Source: Mytilus edulis (lineage: Eukaryota > Mollusca > Bivalvia > Mytilida > Mytilidae). From it: a stretch of 64,000 bases of DNA. The stretch is taken from assembly GCF_963676685.1 (NCBI RefSeq), contig NC_092355.1:69757006-69821005 (forward strand), in the 5' to 3' direction. The notes under the pieces were generated by a model, which saw only the letters and a program-made list of their open reading frames with translations, made no database searches and was not told the DNA's origin. Position 1 is the first letter of the stretch, and each line of letters begins with the position of its first letter. A program made the translations under genes and the position numbers. Positions 20,926-33,175 of the stretch are shown here, piece after piece.

Positions 20926-21235
20926 ATATTTGCTTAACTAAAACTTATAAAACTTATTTATAGTCTTCACCAGTTCATTGTAACATTATATACTTGAATT
21001 GTTCTTTTCTGGGCAGTAAGAGTTACCCTTCGTTCCATATATACAATGTAGGCAACTGACTCTCCTCATAAAAAAAATACATTTGTATTGGTATTTTTAT
21101 ATGTATTCTATTTTTTTTTTCATTTACATGTTGTACTGTTAAATCAATCATCCTTAATCAGAACGATAGTTGTATGTGTGAGTGTATGCAAGTGGGAGAG
21201 AAAGGCTTTTTATTTTTACTTTGTGTTACATTACA
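20926..21235. other. Probable 3' tail of the LINE fragment
   Basis: AT-rich sequence after the stop. No clear end or poly(A) is visible. The frame at 21088-21477 runs into simple repeats and is not a gene. Confidence 0.4.
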
Positions 21236-21379
21236 AACCTCAATACCTGTACAATGACCAAAAATACAATAAAAACATCAATACCTGTACCACGGCCAAA
21301 AATGCAATAAAAACCTTTAATACCTGCACCATAGCCAAAAATACAATGAAAACATCAATACCTGTACCATGGCCAAAAA

Positions 21380-21380
<1 letters not shown>
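21236..21380. repeat. 38-bp minisatellite, about four copies
   Basis: Unit ATCAATACCTGTACCACGGC then CAAAAATACAATAAAAAC, degenerate, running directly into a GA tract. Confidence 0.75.

Positions 21381-21381
<1 letters not shown>

Positions 21382-21441
<60 letters not shown>
21382..21441. repeat. (GA)n microsatellite
   Basis: Uninterrupted AG dinucleotides for about 60 bp. Confidence 0.95.
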
Positions 21442-21446
<5 letters not shown>

Positions 21447-23258
21447 TTTGTACAGATGTTCCTTGAATAGAGAATGAGTTTAAACAACTGTTATGTATCA
21501 ATTCTTCGTGTCATAGAGTTTTGAATTTCATTTTCATATGAAATCTTATGAATTCCGTATTAGTAACAACAAAATTGCATTTCTGGCAACTAAAATCGAA
21601 TGTTTACGTTTTATTTCATGATTTTTATGATCTCACTAACCCTGCAACACTTACAAAAATCATAAATTAAAACAATGAAAACCTATATCGAAGCCCTCCT
21701 CTCCTTAATATACATGTAAAGACACGTACAACCCTTTGTGCTTGAAGAGTGACAAGTCAACCAAGATATCTGAGGTCTTCCGAGTTAACAGTACGTCAGT
21801 GCTTTTATTTTTGTCTCGTTTTCATTACATATTTTCTCTTCCTGTGTTCATTACTAATCGAACTGAAGCCTTTTAAGGCAACAAGGCGTTGTTCTAACGT
21901 ACTGCTCAGAAAGGTAAATATGATTAATTATATGATCATTTCCCTCACTGTGTTCAGATTTTTTTTCAACTTTCAAGAAAGATAATTAAAAGGACTTTTC
22001 AAACCGTGAGAAAATTGGATGTTTATATAAATATGCACTATTTTCAAACGGTTCTGAAGAAAGACTAAACATAGGAAGAATCTGCATAAAACAGATTTCT
22101 AAACCTTATATAAATGAAATAAAAATTATGATGATTTTTTTTAATCACAATGATCGAAAGGACGACTGGACGATTTGATTGCCCACGATTATATGTTAGA
22201 ATTTCCAATTTTGAAATTATTATTCCAAAAACTATAAACTAAGACCAAGTGAAAAAAACATTTATGTATTCATAAAGACAATTATTTATTACTTATTAGT
22301 ATATATCCAAAGTATTTCACAACAATTTATACAACACAGGAAAAGAACCAATCATTTTGATGAAGTCTCCTATCGGAGAATGCGTAAAAGAAGCTTCAAG
22401 TTTATTAATCAAAAAATTTCTAAACCCTGTCAAAACCTGATATATTGACATGATTGTCAAGAGAAATTTTTATTTATCAAGATTTGTTTTACATCGATTT
22501 ATGAGAAAAGAGCTAATTCCCGGAGAAGCGGAAACATTTTATCATGGGCAAATGTAGGAGGACGGAAATAGAAATTGAAACTTAAACTTAAACTTTGAAC
22601 TGTGTTATTATTTTACATCATTAAAACGGAAATATTTGTATCATCAATATATAAATTTAAAATAAAATCTATATATTGGTGATTGGCGATTTGATTGATT
22701 TTATACAAATTGAAGAAAGTTTTCGCTATTTAATGTGGTTTCTATACAAATGTGTAGGTTTCTTTTTGAAAGGATCACTTCAGGAATATTTAAGAAAATT
22801 AAACAGACAAAATGCATTACGTTTTCCACCTTCAGTTATAGTTCAACCAGCCAAAAGTGTATGCAAAATGTTACCAAAATCTGTGACGTAGCTCATTTAC
22901 TGTACCTTACCCTTTTAGAATTTTGTTGTTTGTGAAAACTGCCGAGTGTTACGTAATAACATTTTAAAGTGTTACATACTTTTTGCAAGCTATTACTTAA
23001 ATTGCAACGAATAACATCGTAAAAGATAACTCAAGTGCTCGATTTTTCACTTGAGTAGAACGGTTTCTTATTATAAGAATCGTTCAAATGATATTCATGT
23101 CATTCATGGGTGAAGACAAAACATTTTGTTTTATCTTTTGTTCATAATGCAAAGTTATCAACCTATTATGTCTGTTTGAGTAGCATTATATTTGATTATT
23201 TTAAGGATCAACTGTTTAACATAAAAGACTATGGAACGGTCAATATACAAGACTCAAG
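21442..23258. other. AT-rich stretch, no gene recognised
   Basis: Short frames at 21749-21985 and 22676-22935 lack domains and splice context. No RNA gene or clear repeat found. Confidence 0.5.
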
Positions 23259-23310
23259 GGCGGATCCATGATTTTTGAAAAGGGGGGGGGGGGCGTAACT
23301 CCAGGAAACG
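23259..23310. mobile_element. Fragment of a GGATCC-type repeat
   Basis: GGGCGGATCCATGATTTTTG then a G run, like the left end of the 2015/24612 family. The right end is missing. Confidence 0.4.
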
Positions 23311-23474
23311 GAATATATATTTAAATCGGTATACATATTGATTTTGTTATCAATAAATTTAAACCAAAATAATTATTATTTTGCAGTTGTATATCATATT
23401 TGTTTTTCGTTTATCAATTTTGTTTGAACAAACATCAGGCCGCCGTTATTTTTCGCGTTATAATTGTTTTACAT

Positions 23475-23565
23475 TTGTCAATTTCTGGGCCTTTTATAGC
23501 TTGCTGTGCAGTGTATCAGTTTTGCTTATCATTGAAGGTCGTACGGTGACCTATAGTTTCTAACC
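23475..23565 (-). repeat. Fragment of Mytilus-type dispersed repeat
   Basis: 'tgggccttttatagcttgct', 'cattgaaggtcgtacggtga' and 'cctatagtt' match the reversed common repeat also seen at 6525-6675. Confidence 0.5.
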
Positions 23566-24344
23566 GCTTAATTCTGCGTTATGATCTGAGATTACTATAA
23601 AACAGTGTTAAAGCAATCCAAGTTGGTCATTTTGGTCTCTGGTGGAGAGTCAGTGTCTCGCTGTGAACCATACAGTGTACCACGGCATCAGAACTTATTT
23701 GTAATTGACGGACAAATGTCAAACTGACATTTTTTTTCATTTTTTCTATGTAATCTTTATTTCTGCAAATAATGTTTTGGTCAGGCTACATTTTTCATTT
23801 GCCTGGTCAGTTGTCAGGTACAAAATTCATACTTTCAAGAAGACTTGTCATATGATCATATTATTACATAACAATTTGTAAATGAAAAATATATTCTAGT
23901 ATGAATTAAGCGTATTGTTATTTCAGTTGAAGATCAACTGTTTAACATATTAGACTATAGAGCATTCAATTCAAGACTTAGGTGCGAAGAGACATTTTTT
24001 AACGATTTTATGTTAAAATATATAAATCGTGAGAAACATGAGAAATCTTTTTATCAAAGGGTTGCGTACGTCATCTGCGTCCTCCTTGCTCGTGATTAAA
24101 ATTTCCGGAAACAATTCCTGAAACGATTTGTATATTATGTGCATTAGTTTCCCGCCTCATGTCAAAATATTTTTCCAGTTACGATTGACGGCTTGTGACA
24201 GAAATGACAATACCAGACGGTTTTGGTGAAACATGCAACAAGACGTATTCAAGGTTTTGTGACTACACAAGGAAGTATGTTATTATATTGTTAAAATAAG
24301 ACGTGCATTTTGAAAATATTGGTAACACAGCCGGACAGCAAATC
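23566..24344. other. No gene recognised
   Basis: No coding or repeat structure that I can support. Confidence 0.45.
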
Positions 24345-24426
24345 CACAGGCACTTGTTTCTTTCCATTGGAAGCTTCTATTTATATGGATAGTCGACCTT
24401 CCAATGGATAAAAACAAGTGCCTGTC
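24345..24426. mobile_element. 82-bp MITE, CACAGGCAC family, 8-bp TSD
   Basis: Ends CACAGGCACTTGTTTC and ACAAGTGCCTGTC (last base changed). Flanked by AGCAAATC at 24337-24344 and 24427-24434. The interior is itself a hairpin (CCATTGGAAGCTTCTATTT against its near-complement), so almost the whole element folds. Confidence 0.85.
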
Positions 24427-24454
24427 AGCAAATCTCAGGTTGTCATATATGTAG

Positions 24455-24557
24455 CACAGGCTCTTCGCCACTTGTTTCTGTCAATGGGGGGTTCTATCCA
24501 CTTTCGTACGAGTGTGGATAGTAAAACCCCCAAGGTAACAAGACACAAGTGCCTGTG
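24455..24557. mobile_element. 103-bp MITE, CACAGGCAC family, 8-bp TSD
   Basis: Starts CACAGGC with a short insertion before CACTTGTTTC, and ends CACAAGTGCCTGTG. Perfect duplication ATATGTAG at 24447-24454 and 24558-24565. Inner arms GGGGGTTCTATCCAC / GTGTGGATAGTAAAACCCCC form a hairpin. It lies 28 bp from the previous copy. Confidence 0.87.
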
Positions 24558-24611
24558 ATATGTAGTTCTTTCAAACAGCTGATCTATATGAGTGTCTCCC
24601 CTGAATGGTGA

Positions 24612-24758
24612 CATAGGCGGATCCAGGGGGGGGCAGCCCCCCCCTTTTGTGGGAAAAATTTGGTTGATTATATTGGGAATCACTGACGCATGACTGGAGA
24701 GGGCCCTCTTTTAGGTCAGTCAGTGGGTCCCCCCTTATGAAAATATCTGGATCCACCA
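24612..24758. mobile_element. GGATCC-type MITE
   Basis: CATAGGCGGATCCAG at the left, CTGGATCCACCAGTG at the right. The interior matches 2015-2174 ('gggaatcactgacgcatgactgg', 'ttaggtcagtcagtgggtcc'). No unambiguous TSD. Confidence 0.65.
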
Positions 24759-25409
24759 GTGTAATGTACTCTTTAGTTTGAACTGGGACTATTATACATT
24801 TTGTATTAACGGGACTGGAAACTGATCGATCTGTTGAGATTTCATTGCCCCGATAGGGAATGTAAACAAGAGATTTCAGGAAACAAGTCAGCATATATAG
24901 AATACTGTTAAAATTGGTGGATTTGAAAAAAAAGAATAATTAGTAAATAAATTAGTTTAAATGCAAAAAATAGATATTGTTAATGAAAAATTATTAAGTT
25001 GTCAATATATTAGTGTTTAAAATAAACCCGATATACAGTCAAAATGCTGGCACTTCACTTGACCGTTAAGAAAACAACGTGTCAAAGGTTAACAGATCAT
25101 AAATATTCTGATAAAATAATAAAAGTGCAATAAAAACAATGTTGACAATTTCAATTCCTAATTAATTCATAAAACAAAAGTTACCCTGGTCTGATGAAAA
25201 ATTTCCACACTGTTTTGTATTACAGACTAGGGGAATAGCTCTGGTAGCATGGATGGAGACGATAACATACGGACACATAAAAAGACACAGCTTTATTTTC
25301 TACATTTTAATCAGACAAAGATGACGTCACAAACATAAATACAAAATACTGATAAAAGGGGAACAACTCTCTCGCACATACAGAAACATAATCTGACCAT
25401 ACATACTGT
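24759..25409. other. No gene recognised
   Basis: AT-rich; nothing supportable on either strand. Confidence 0.45.
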
Positions 25410-26631
25410 CAGGGATCTCCATGGATGAAAATTGAACCATGGAGGAACTTTCACCATTACAAACCATGTCTCACTGTACAGTGTAGCGCGATCGGAAGTA
25501 TTTTATCCCTCCATACAAGGAATGGTGTACATGCTAATTCATTGCTTATTTAAATATTTATTTGAATTTTCATTATAGAATTAGAAGTATCAATATTTTC
25601 ATTTATTGCCGTTTTTAACCATTCAAATGCCAAGTCTTCATGGTCCCCCTTAGTCGAGAATGACCAAAAGCTGTCATGAAGGTCCTCATGCAGATTTCTT
25701 TTATTTTTGGTAATTGTTATGGGGGTTAAAAATCATCTGTGGACACTGTCAAATTCAGAGCCCATTACCGGTATGGCTGATTTGCAGCAACAACAAAACG
25801 ATTCGTACGGGTTATGTAAAATGTTAAGTGATTTGTAAAGCAAACGTTGACAAATGAAAACGTTTTTAATGATTTTATCCATGTTATCTAGCAAATTGAT
25901 GCTATGCAACATGCATCTTTCGAGTCTGAATAGAAACCGGAAACGCGGATGTATCAATTTGATTGTAATATACGAAATGAATTCGGAATTTAGATACGAT
26001 ATTTCTTTACAGGAAATATTTAAGTTTTTACTTTTAAACTTTTAAAGTAATTCTAAATTATCGTTACAGCAGTACTCGAGTTATTTGCGATGAAATAATA
26101 TTTACTGTTTTGCGTCTTATTTTGTACTTCTTAAAAAAGGGGGATGCTGATTGCGTAAGTCAAAATAAAGCACGTGTTCGACTTGTTAAACTGTTTTCTT
26201 TGTAACTGGATTAATTTATTAATTTATTTATTTAATCTAAATGATCATAATCATTTGCTGAAACTTAGTTGATTACTTCGACAAATGGATCGTCTATCCT
26301 CAGATAGTATTCTCCTGTCTGGTTTGTTGATCTACCTGTACAAGCTCAGGTACAAGTAATTAGCGATCTTAATCCGGATATCCCTCAGGCGTTAGAACTG
26401 TATTGGATTATAACATATAAAGCGTTAGGGTTATGCAATTACATGCATTTGATTATAATTGATAAAAAAATGGCGTCGGGCTACAAAAAACGATGAAGTT
26501 TTGAACGATGGCGGAAGACAATTTAACGATGGCGCAAGACAATTTAACGATGGCGCGAGTCATTTGACGATGGCGCAAGACATTTGAACGATGGCGGGGC
26601 TCCATGGTTAAACAGGCCATGGAGATCCCTG
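25410..26631. mobile_element. 1.22-kb non-autonomous DNA transposon, CAGGGATC ends
   Basis: Perfect 15-bp inverted ends CAGGGATCTCCATGG / CCATGGAGATCCCTG. The right flank is ACTGAT and the left flank ACTGT, which fits a 6-bp duplication with one base lost. Near the right end there are five spaced copies of GATGGCG (26509-26600, 'gatggcgcaagacaattta' type), like the subterminal transposase-binding repeats of hAT elements. No transposase frame. Confidence 0.78.
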
Positions 26632-28089
26632 ACTGATATACTTTAGTATAACATTTGAACTTATGTGAACCTGGGAACAGTATATCTAATATATATGTTC
26701 CTGTGTGAACTTTGTGTTTACACCAATTATTTCAATATGGCAATGCATGGCCTACTTTTGTAGTTCTAATTGTGGACCCTAGTGTACATATTATCACGTA
26801 GTTATATTGAGCCAGAAAAATCGCCAGCTCCTATATTTTGTCACCAGTTTTGAAACCTTGGGCTTGGAGCAAACTTTAGTACCAGCTAGAATCTTTATTT
26901 CTTCTACCAAAATTTAAACAATGTTCAATTTTAATTTCTTATGCACTCAGTCTGCACTGTACATCATTTAACATGTAATACTAAGTCAGTTATTGCCATA
27001 TTGGGTATATATACATACAACTAAACAATGATTTGTACTTTATTTTCTTTTGTCAGTATTTCATATGTAGAAGAATATAAATTAGCTCATGGTCTGTATA
27101 TATGCTACAGAATAGAGAAAATGTCTTTAAATTAAAATATAAAGAATAGAAAAAAATGGGTAATTGAACATGTTGAATGAAGAAAAAAAATAAAAGGTGT
27201 TTAAATTTACAGAATAGTGAAAATTTGTATTAAAAGTAAACAATACAGAAAAAGATGACAAAAGGCATCCTACATTCTACCCATACTGCTACTAAGACCC
27301 TCTTTTACCCTTCTCATAACTCAAAAGACATAAACATATAAATTCTAAAGCAATAAATTATGTAGACATGTCTTAGTAGGTACATTTGTATCTCAATGAA
27401 ATGAAAAAGTAAAGTTGAATTATCTTTCTTTATTCGGGTGTGCTCATCCTTTGGAGAATTATACACGGTTCTAAAAAGAAGTAAATGGGCTCAACAAAAT
27501 GGCGGCCGGTTTTGTTTATTTTCATATCCTAACACAGTAACTGAGGGCAGTCAAAGACAAATGTCGTCTTAATTTGATATTTTTTAACGGAAAACAAGTA
27601 CAATGAAGTAAATGACGTTTTTTAACAAGTTGATTATGGTTTTCGACTTCCTGTCAGTTACACTTTCTTCCTACAACTACGGTAAACATTACAAATTGTG
27701 TTGTCGTATGAACATTTCTTCAAATGAAATAGACAAAATGCTGACCAACCAATTCTATTTGAATTAATTAATGTTGATGATCATTAATGACCCATCTGAT
27801 AAATGAATTACCTGTAACAAATTTAAAAGATTATGACACCTGTTGTAACCGTTGATTAGCTTGGGGTTGTAAACAAAGCCATAAACTTGTCGTCAGGTAA
27901 AATTTTGTACAATTTATTTTACCAATTAAAATGAAGATCGATATTGTCAAGAAATGAAAAAAATTACATAGGAAAATGTTGGCGCAAGAAATATCGCCAG
28001 CAGCCGTATTTTGTCGCCAGATGAAATAAAAAATCGCAAATTGTGACATTGGCGACGCACAGCGTAATCCCTGGCATCATAGTCTTTGG
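26632..28089. other. No gene; possible decayed insertion
   Basis: A motif 'atcgccagc...tattttgtc.ccag' occurs at ~26819-26849 and again at ~27991-28021 in the same orientation, and 28065-28074 ends AATCCCTG, resembling a CAG-type element end. The other end was not found, so I do not call an element. Confidence 0.35.
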
Positions 28090-28213
28090 ACGTGTCATAT
28101 CCCAAAGTCTGATCACTTTGACCTTTACTTTGTCCTTTGATACCTATATAGTAAAACCTTGTACAATTTGTGTCTGGGTCATATCTTTTGTACCTGAAAA
28201 TTTTGGTTAACCA

Positions 28214-30192
28214 TGCTATTTTTGTCGAGCCTGCAACTTTTGTTGCAGAAAGCTCGACATAGGGATAGTGATCCGGCGGCGGCGGCTACGACGGCGGCTA
28301 CGGCGGCGGCGTTAGCTCACTTATTTAAAGCTTTATATTTTAGAAGGTGGAAGACCTGGATGCTTCATACTTTGTATATAGATGCTTCATGTTACGAAGT
28401 TTCCGTCAGTCACATGTCAGATGTCCTTGACCTCATTTTCATGGTTCAGTGACCACTTGAAAAAAAAGTTCAAATTTTTTGTAATGTTGAATTTTCTCTT
28501 ATTATAAGTAATAGGATAACTATATTTGATATGTGCGTACCTTGCAAGGTCCTCGTGTCTGTCAGACAGTTTTCACTTGACCTCGACCTCATTTCATGGA
28601 TCAGTGAACAAGGTTAAGTTTTGGTGGTCAAGTCCATATCTCAGATACCAGGGTTTCCGCTAGCGGTCGCCATTTTCGCAATTTGCGAAAAAATTATAAT
28701 TGTGGCGATAAAAATTCGTCATTTGCGAAAGAATTTGGCGAAAGAAATATATAAACCGATTTATTTTCCTCCATCTTGTTTATTTACGAGTTTCTCGAAC
28801 TTTACCCGATCAGACCATACTCGGAATTCACCTTGACCTCATTAAGATTTAGACAGAAAATCAATAATCAGCTGATTGCATTTTATAGCTATCGACAACA
28901 AAGGACTAATTAATAAAGGTGTTGATTGAATTGTTTCACAAAATGATATGGTGAAATGGCTTCCGCTATAAATGTCACATACAGAATTTATTTACATCTT
29001 TGCGACGCACGTGCTTGAAGCAATCTTTTGACATCTCTCCCTTTAAGATAGTTTTGAAAAGAAAGCTGTTGTTGTTACGAAAATTGTTCAAAAGCAAGAA
29101 AAATCTCCGATTTGAAACTTTAATTCTTTTATCCTTTGACTTTAATAAAGTCGTTTGAGTGACACATGCACGTGTTTCAAGCATAGTTGTACGTCTCAAC
29201 TTTTTCATTTACGATGGTCAAGAAAAGAAAACTGTCGTTATGAAAAAATCTATCCAAAAGGCTTGGAACAACCCCTCGAATGAGAGTAACCCTTCAATGT
29301 AATGACTACACATGAAATGAAGGATCAATTTCATGTGATAAAAGCTTTTGTTTTGTTGTAAAAATTACTTCTTAGTACAAAAGGGCACAACAGGAAAAAT
29401 ATATTTATGTTACTTGGCGAAAAAAATAATAAAGTGGCGAAAAATATGTTGTTTTGGCGAAAGAGGTGGCGAAAAAATTAATTGACCCAGGGGAAACTCT
29501 GAGATACTATAAGCAATAGGGCTAGTATATTCGGTGTATGGAAGGACTGTAAGGTGTACATGTCCAACTGGCAGGTGTCATCTGACCTTGACCTCATTTT
29601 CATGGTTCAGTGGTTATAGTTAAATTTTTGTGTTTTGGTCTGTTTTTCTCATACCATATGCAATAGGTCTACTATATTTGTTGTATGGAATGATTGTTAA
29701 GTGTACATGTCTAGCGGGCAGATGTCATGTGACCTTGACCTCATTTTCATGGTTCAGTGGTCAAAGTTAAGTTTTTGAGTTTTGGTCTTTTTATCTAATG
29801 CTATATGCCATAGGTCAACTTTATTTGGTGTATGGAAATATTTTATGATCTTTATGTCAGTCGAGCAGGTTTTATTTAACCGTGACCTCATTTTCACGGT
29901 TCATTGCACAGTGTTAAGTATTGTGTTTTGGTCTATTTTTCTTAAACTATAAGTAATGTGTCAACTATATATGTTGTATAGAAGCATTGTTAGCTGTACC
30001 TGTCTGCCTGGCATGGTTCATCTGACCTGGACCTCTTTTTCAAGGTTCATTGGTCTTTGTTTAGTTTATATTTTGGTTAATGTTAAGTTTATGTGACAGT
30101 TGTAATAAAGCTTAGCTTTATACTTAGGACTATCAACATAATATCAATGATTAGTATAGAAGGCGAGACATTTCAGCGTGTGCACTCTTGTT
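28214..30192 (+). repeat. Dispersed repeat with internal ~130-bp units
   Basis: Opens with a hairpin (GTCGAGCCTGCAAC...GTTGCAGAAAGCTCGAC, 28223-28257), then a CGG-rich stretch (28271-28311), then repeated units holding GACCTCATTTTCATGGTTCA and GGTGTACATGTC. It ends GGCGAGACATTTCAGCGTGT. Partial copies lie at 41105-41695 and 33500-33582. Noncoding as far as I can see. Interrupted by the element at 28649-29501. Confidence 0.7.
28649..29501. mobile_element. 853-bp CAG-ended DNA transposon, 6-bp TSD
   Basis: Left end CAGGGTTTCCGCTAGCGG, right end CAGGGGAAACTCTG; the last bases GGAAA(C)TCTG mirror the left end imperfectly. AGATAC is duplicated at 28643-28648 and 29502-29507, and the related uninterrupted repeat at ~41200 supports the empty site. 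GGCGAAA recurs near both ends (about 28735, 29418, 29436, 29456, 29468). No transposase ORF. Confidence 0.8.
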
Positions 30193-30453
30193 ACTGTTGC
30201 ATTTTGGGCTTGGGGTGTATCAAATACCAAAGTCAGATCATTCTGACCTTTCTTGACCCCAATGTTAGTTATACAGTGTCTGGTTTGTGTTTGGTGCATA
30301 CATTTTGAACTGTAGCACTTTAATTGACAAAACTTTGTACGCAGACACATCATACTGACCTTGACATTCAATTTCAGAAATTACAGTATGAACCTCACAC
30401 TTTGTTCCTGGATCAGTATGATTCTTTAAGATTGACCTATAACTAACAATGTG
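30193..30453 (+). repeat. Dispersed-repeat flank
   Basis: 'accaaagtcagatcattctgacctttcttgac' parallels 'cccaaagtctgatcactttgacctttacttt' at 28102-28133, so the 28214 repeat appears to be inserted in, or amplified with, this sequence. Confidence 0.45.
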
Positions 30454-32020
30454 CAGAGCTCGATCCAGATAAGCTGTGTATTTACGTGATCACGCAATAA
30501 AAATAATTGAAAACCCAATGCTATTGCCCATTGCAGCATTCTAAAACCCAATTCATTCAAAGGAAAAACCCAATAATTTGTCACAACCATGAGTTTTTAA
30601 CGCTTTTAGTCGCTATCGTATGCGTTATTTACCCTTATCTATTACATAGTTCTCTCGTAAATCTATTTTTGTAATATTGAAAATTGGAAATGTCCTTTTG
30701 TTCTAAAAATAGAGCGTTGAAAGGGTCCCTGTTGAAATTTTCCGTTACCACGTGGTGATGAAAACATTTCGATCTTCTCTGTCTTTATCCAATAAGCGTT
30801 AGTCATGTCATCATAATTCTTTTCGTATTGCTCGGGATTTAACATTACACTTAGCAATGCATTAAAACGAAAGTAAAATTCTGGTAAAAATATTGAATAG
30901 AAGCATGTTTTGGCTTCTTTTTGAGAGTTGAGGATATGATGATAAAAAGACTGAGCTAGTGTTATCAGGAAGCGTCCTTTGAACGCACGGGGTTGTGCAA
31001 TGGCTCGTCCAAGGTGTGTTTGCGTGCCTAGACCAGATAAGGGTAAGAACTCACCAGAACTAAATCAGTTGGAACATGAAAGGCCACATCACTTGTTATA
31101 TATGAAGTCAGCATCGGAAACCAAAAGTTCTAGTAAGGGACAAGTAAACCCAAATTTATGTAAATAAAATTAAACAAAAACAGTGTTTATTTTTAGTTCA
31201 AGAGTATATATAATATATATTTCATTTAAGTTGACGAGTGAACACACATATTAGTTTTGATGTAAATGTAGCTTGCCACTTTCTTTGTTTTTGGTCTATT
31301 GTTCTGTATGCCTAAGATACATGTAGTTGTCTTATTGGCAAGTGTAGTACAACATTGTCATTTATTTATTTGATGTGACAGGATTATTTGTAAATTGAAT
31401 GTGGTCTCAGTCATTAAACCACCCTATAAACCTTATCAAGGTTTTGAGGTATATAATATCTTAAATCTGGGAGCTACTTAATTTTTTTTTAAGTAGGTCT
31501 GGCAAACAGGTAATAGGGACTGGCAGCACTATCTTCATATCTTACAGCACTTAATTTTTAGCAATATTACATAAAAATCTAAAAAAGTATTAGCCACACC
31601 TACCCCCAAATAAACTGAATGATGATGATACATGCTCTAGAAAGGTAATTAGGTACTGTCCTGTTAGTGCTTACAGTAAATATATTTATGGAAAATACAA
31701 AACTTTGTGTTTAAACCGGACACAAATTAAACGTACAATTGCTCGTCAGTGTATAAACCAAATAAAACAGCTATCACATATAAAAGAAACAGAGTTCAGA
31801 TGGATGAACATCTCTGTTTGATAAAATGTGATTAAAAATTCAATATCGTGTTGATGAAAAAACCCAATACGTTAAGGAGCTTGGTGGTGAACAACCCAAT
31901 TTGATATTTGCTTGAGGGGTGAATTAAAATTAATAATGCAATTGAAAAACTTTTTTCACTCAATTAAATAAAAAATGGTGGATAAAAACCCCAATTTGTG
32001 AATTCTTATCTGGAGCTCTG
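30454..32020. mobile_element. 1.57-kb CAG-ended DNA transposon, 6-bp TSD
   Basis: Left end CAGAGCTCGATCCAGATAAG; right end CTTATCTGGAGCTCTG, complementary apart from four extra bases on the left. AATGTG flanks both sides (30448-30453 and 32021-32026). AAACCCAAT-type words recur near both ends (~30511, 30544, 30576 and ~31861, 31900, 31987). The 62-codon frame at 30979-31167 has no recognisable domain. Non-autonomous. Confidence 0.8.
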
Positions 32021-32202
32021 AATGTGTCAACTCAACACAGAGGCAATGAATATATCAAATGAATGGCTGAAAACCAAAAATTGCCTCAATGCTGAATTTC
32101 ACAGAAGAGACTAAAATGTCTTACTGTAAAGTAATCAAGTACATCTATAAAACTAGTGTGTATTACATGTAACTTTTTATTCCTGTCTATATATTGCCAT
32201 TG

Positions 32203-32800
32203 TTATGCCCCGGCGATAGCAGAGGGGGAATTAAGTTTTATCCTTGTCCGTCTGTACGTACGTACATCCATACGTCCCAAAATTGGTTTCCATTCTCTAA
32301 CTTTAGTTTGCCTCAACCAAATGTTATAAAACTTATACACAATGCTTATAACCACTAAACACAGATCAAGTTTGAATTTTAGAGGCGTCACTTTCACCAT
32401 TCTAGAGTTATGCCCCTTTACAAATGAAAAAATTGCTGGAATTTTTCGTTTTCGTTCTCTAACTTTAGTTTGTCCCAACCAGATGTTATGAAACTTATAC
32501 ACAATGCTTATTACTACAAAACACAGATCAAATTTGGATATTGGTGGCCTAATTTGTACCATTCTAGGGTTATTCCCCTTTAGAAAAGGAAAAATTGCTG
32601 AATTTTTGTTTCCGTTCTCTAACTTAAGTTTGCCTCAACTAAATGTGTTGAAACGTATACGCAATGCTTATTACAACAAAAATCAGATCACGTACAAATT
32701 TGGGTAGCCCAACTTTTACAGTTCTTGAGTTATGACCCTTTATACCGTGAAATGCTAGCTGGGGCATCATCTGTGTCCAATGAACGCATTCCCCATTTAT
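32203..32800 (+). repeat. Dispersed repeat with three ~165-bp units
   Basis: Each unit carries 'ctctaactttagtttgcctcaac', 'atgttatgaaacttatacac' and 'ttctagggttatgcccctt'. It ends 'gctagctggggcatcatctg'. The family recurs at 2640-2905. The minus-strand 119-codon frame simply follows the units. Confidence 0.65.
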
Positions 32801-32924
32801 TGATCAAAGCCTTTCATATAAATTCACTTTCATTACAGTTGTATTGTTTTAAGTTTGCTGTCCTATTTAAAATAAGAGATTTGGTATTTTTTTGTGAATG
32901 AACCAGAGCTATCCAAAAGAGTTC

Positions 32925-33175
32925 AAAAGAGGAAGATATATAAACAGTTATAGGTCACCAGCATACAGTCGTCAACAATAAGAAAAACTCATACCACATT
33001 GTACCATATAGTAAGCTATAAAAAGTCCTGATATGCAAAATGGTGAACAATTCTAACAAGAAATCTAACGGCTTAATTAGTAACAATACAATTTAGTAAA
33101 AACAAATATGAAGGACCTAAATCAATAAAAAATAATAAAATCACAGGCCCTTGTCATGCGATGGGCACATTAAGA
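32925..33175 (+). repeat. Decayed Mytilus-type dispersed repeat
   Basis: 'acagttataggtcaccagca', 'gtcgtcaacaataagaa', 'tagtaagctataaaaagtcc' and 'gaaatctaacggcttaatta' match the 3962-4215 repeat at low identity. Confidence 0.55.

Noticed and set aside
21088..21477. 129-codon ORF ending in a run of alternating Arg-Glu
   Set aside because: The tail is the GA microsatellite and the middle is a 38-bp minisatellite.
30979..31167. 62-codon ORF inside the 30454-32020 transposon
   Set aside because: No domain and no transposase motif. Too short to explain mobility.
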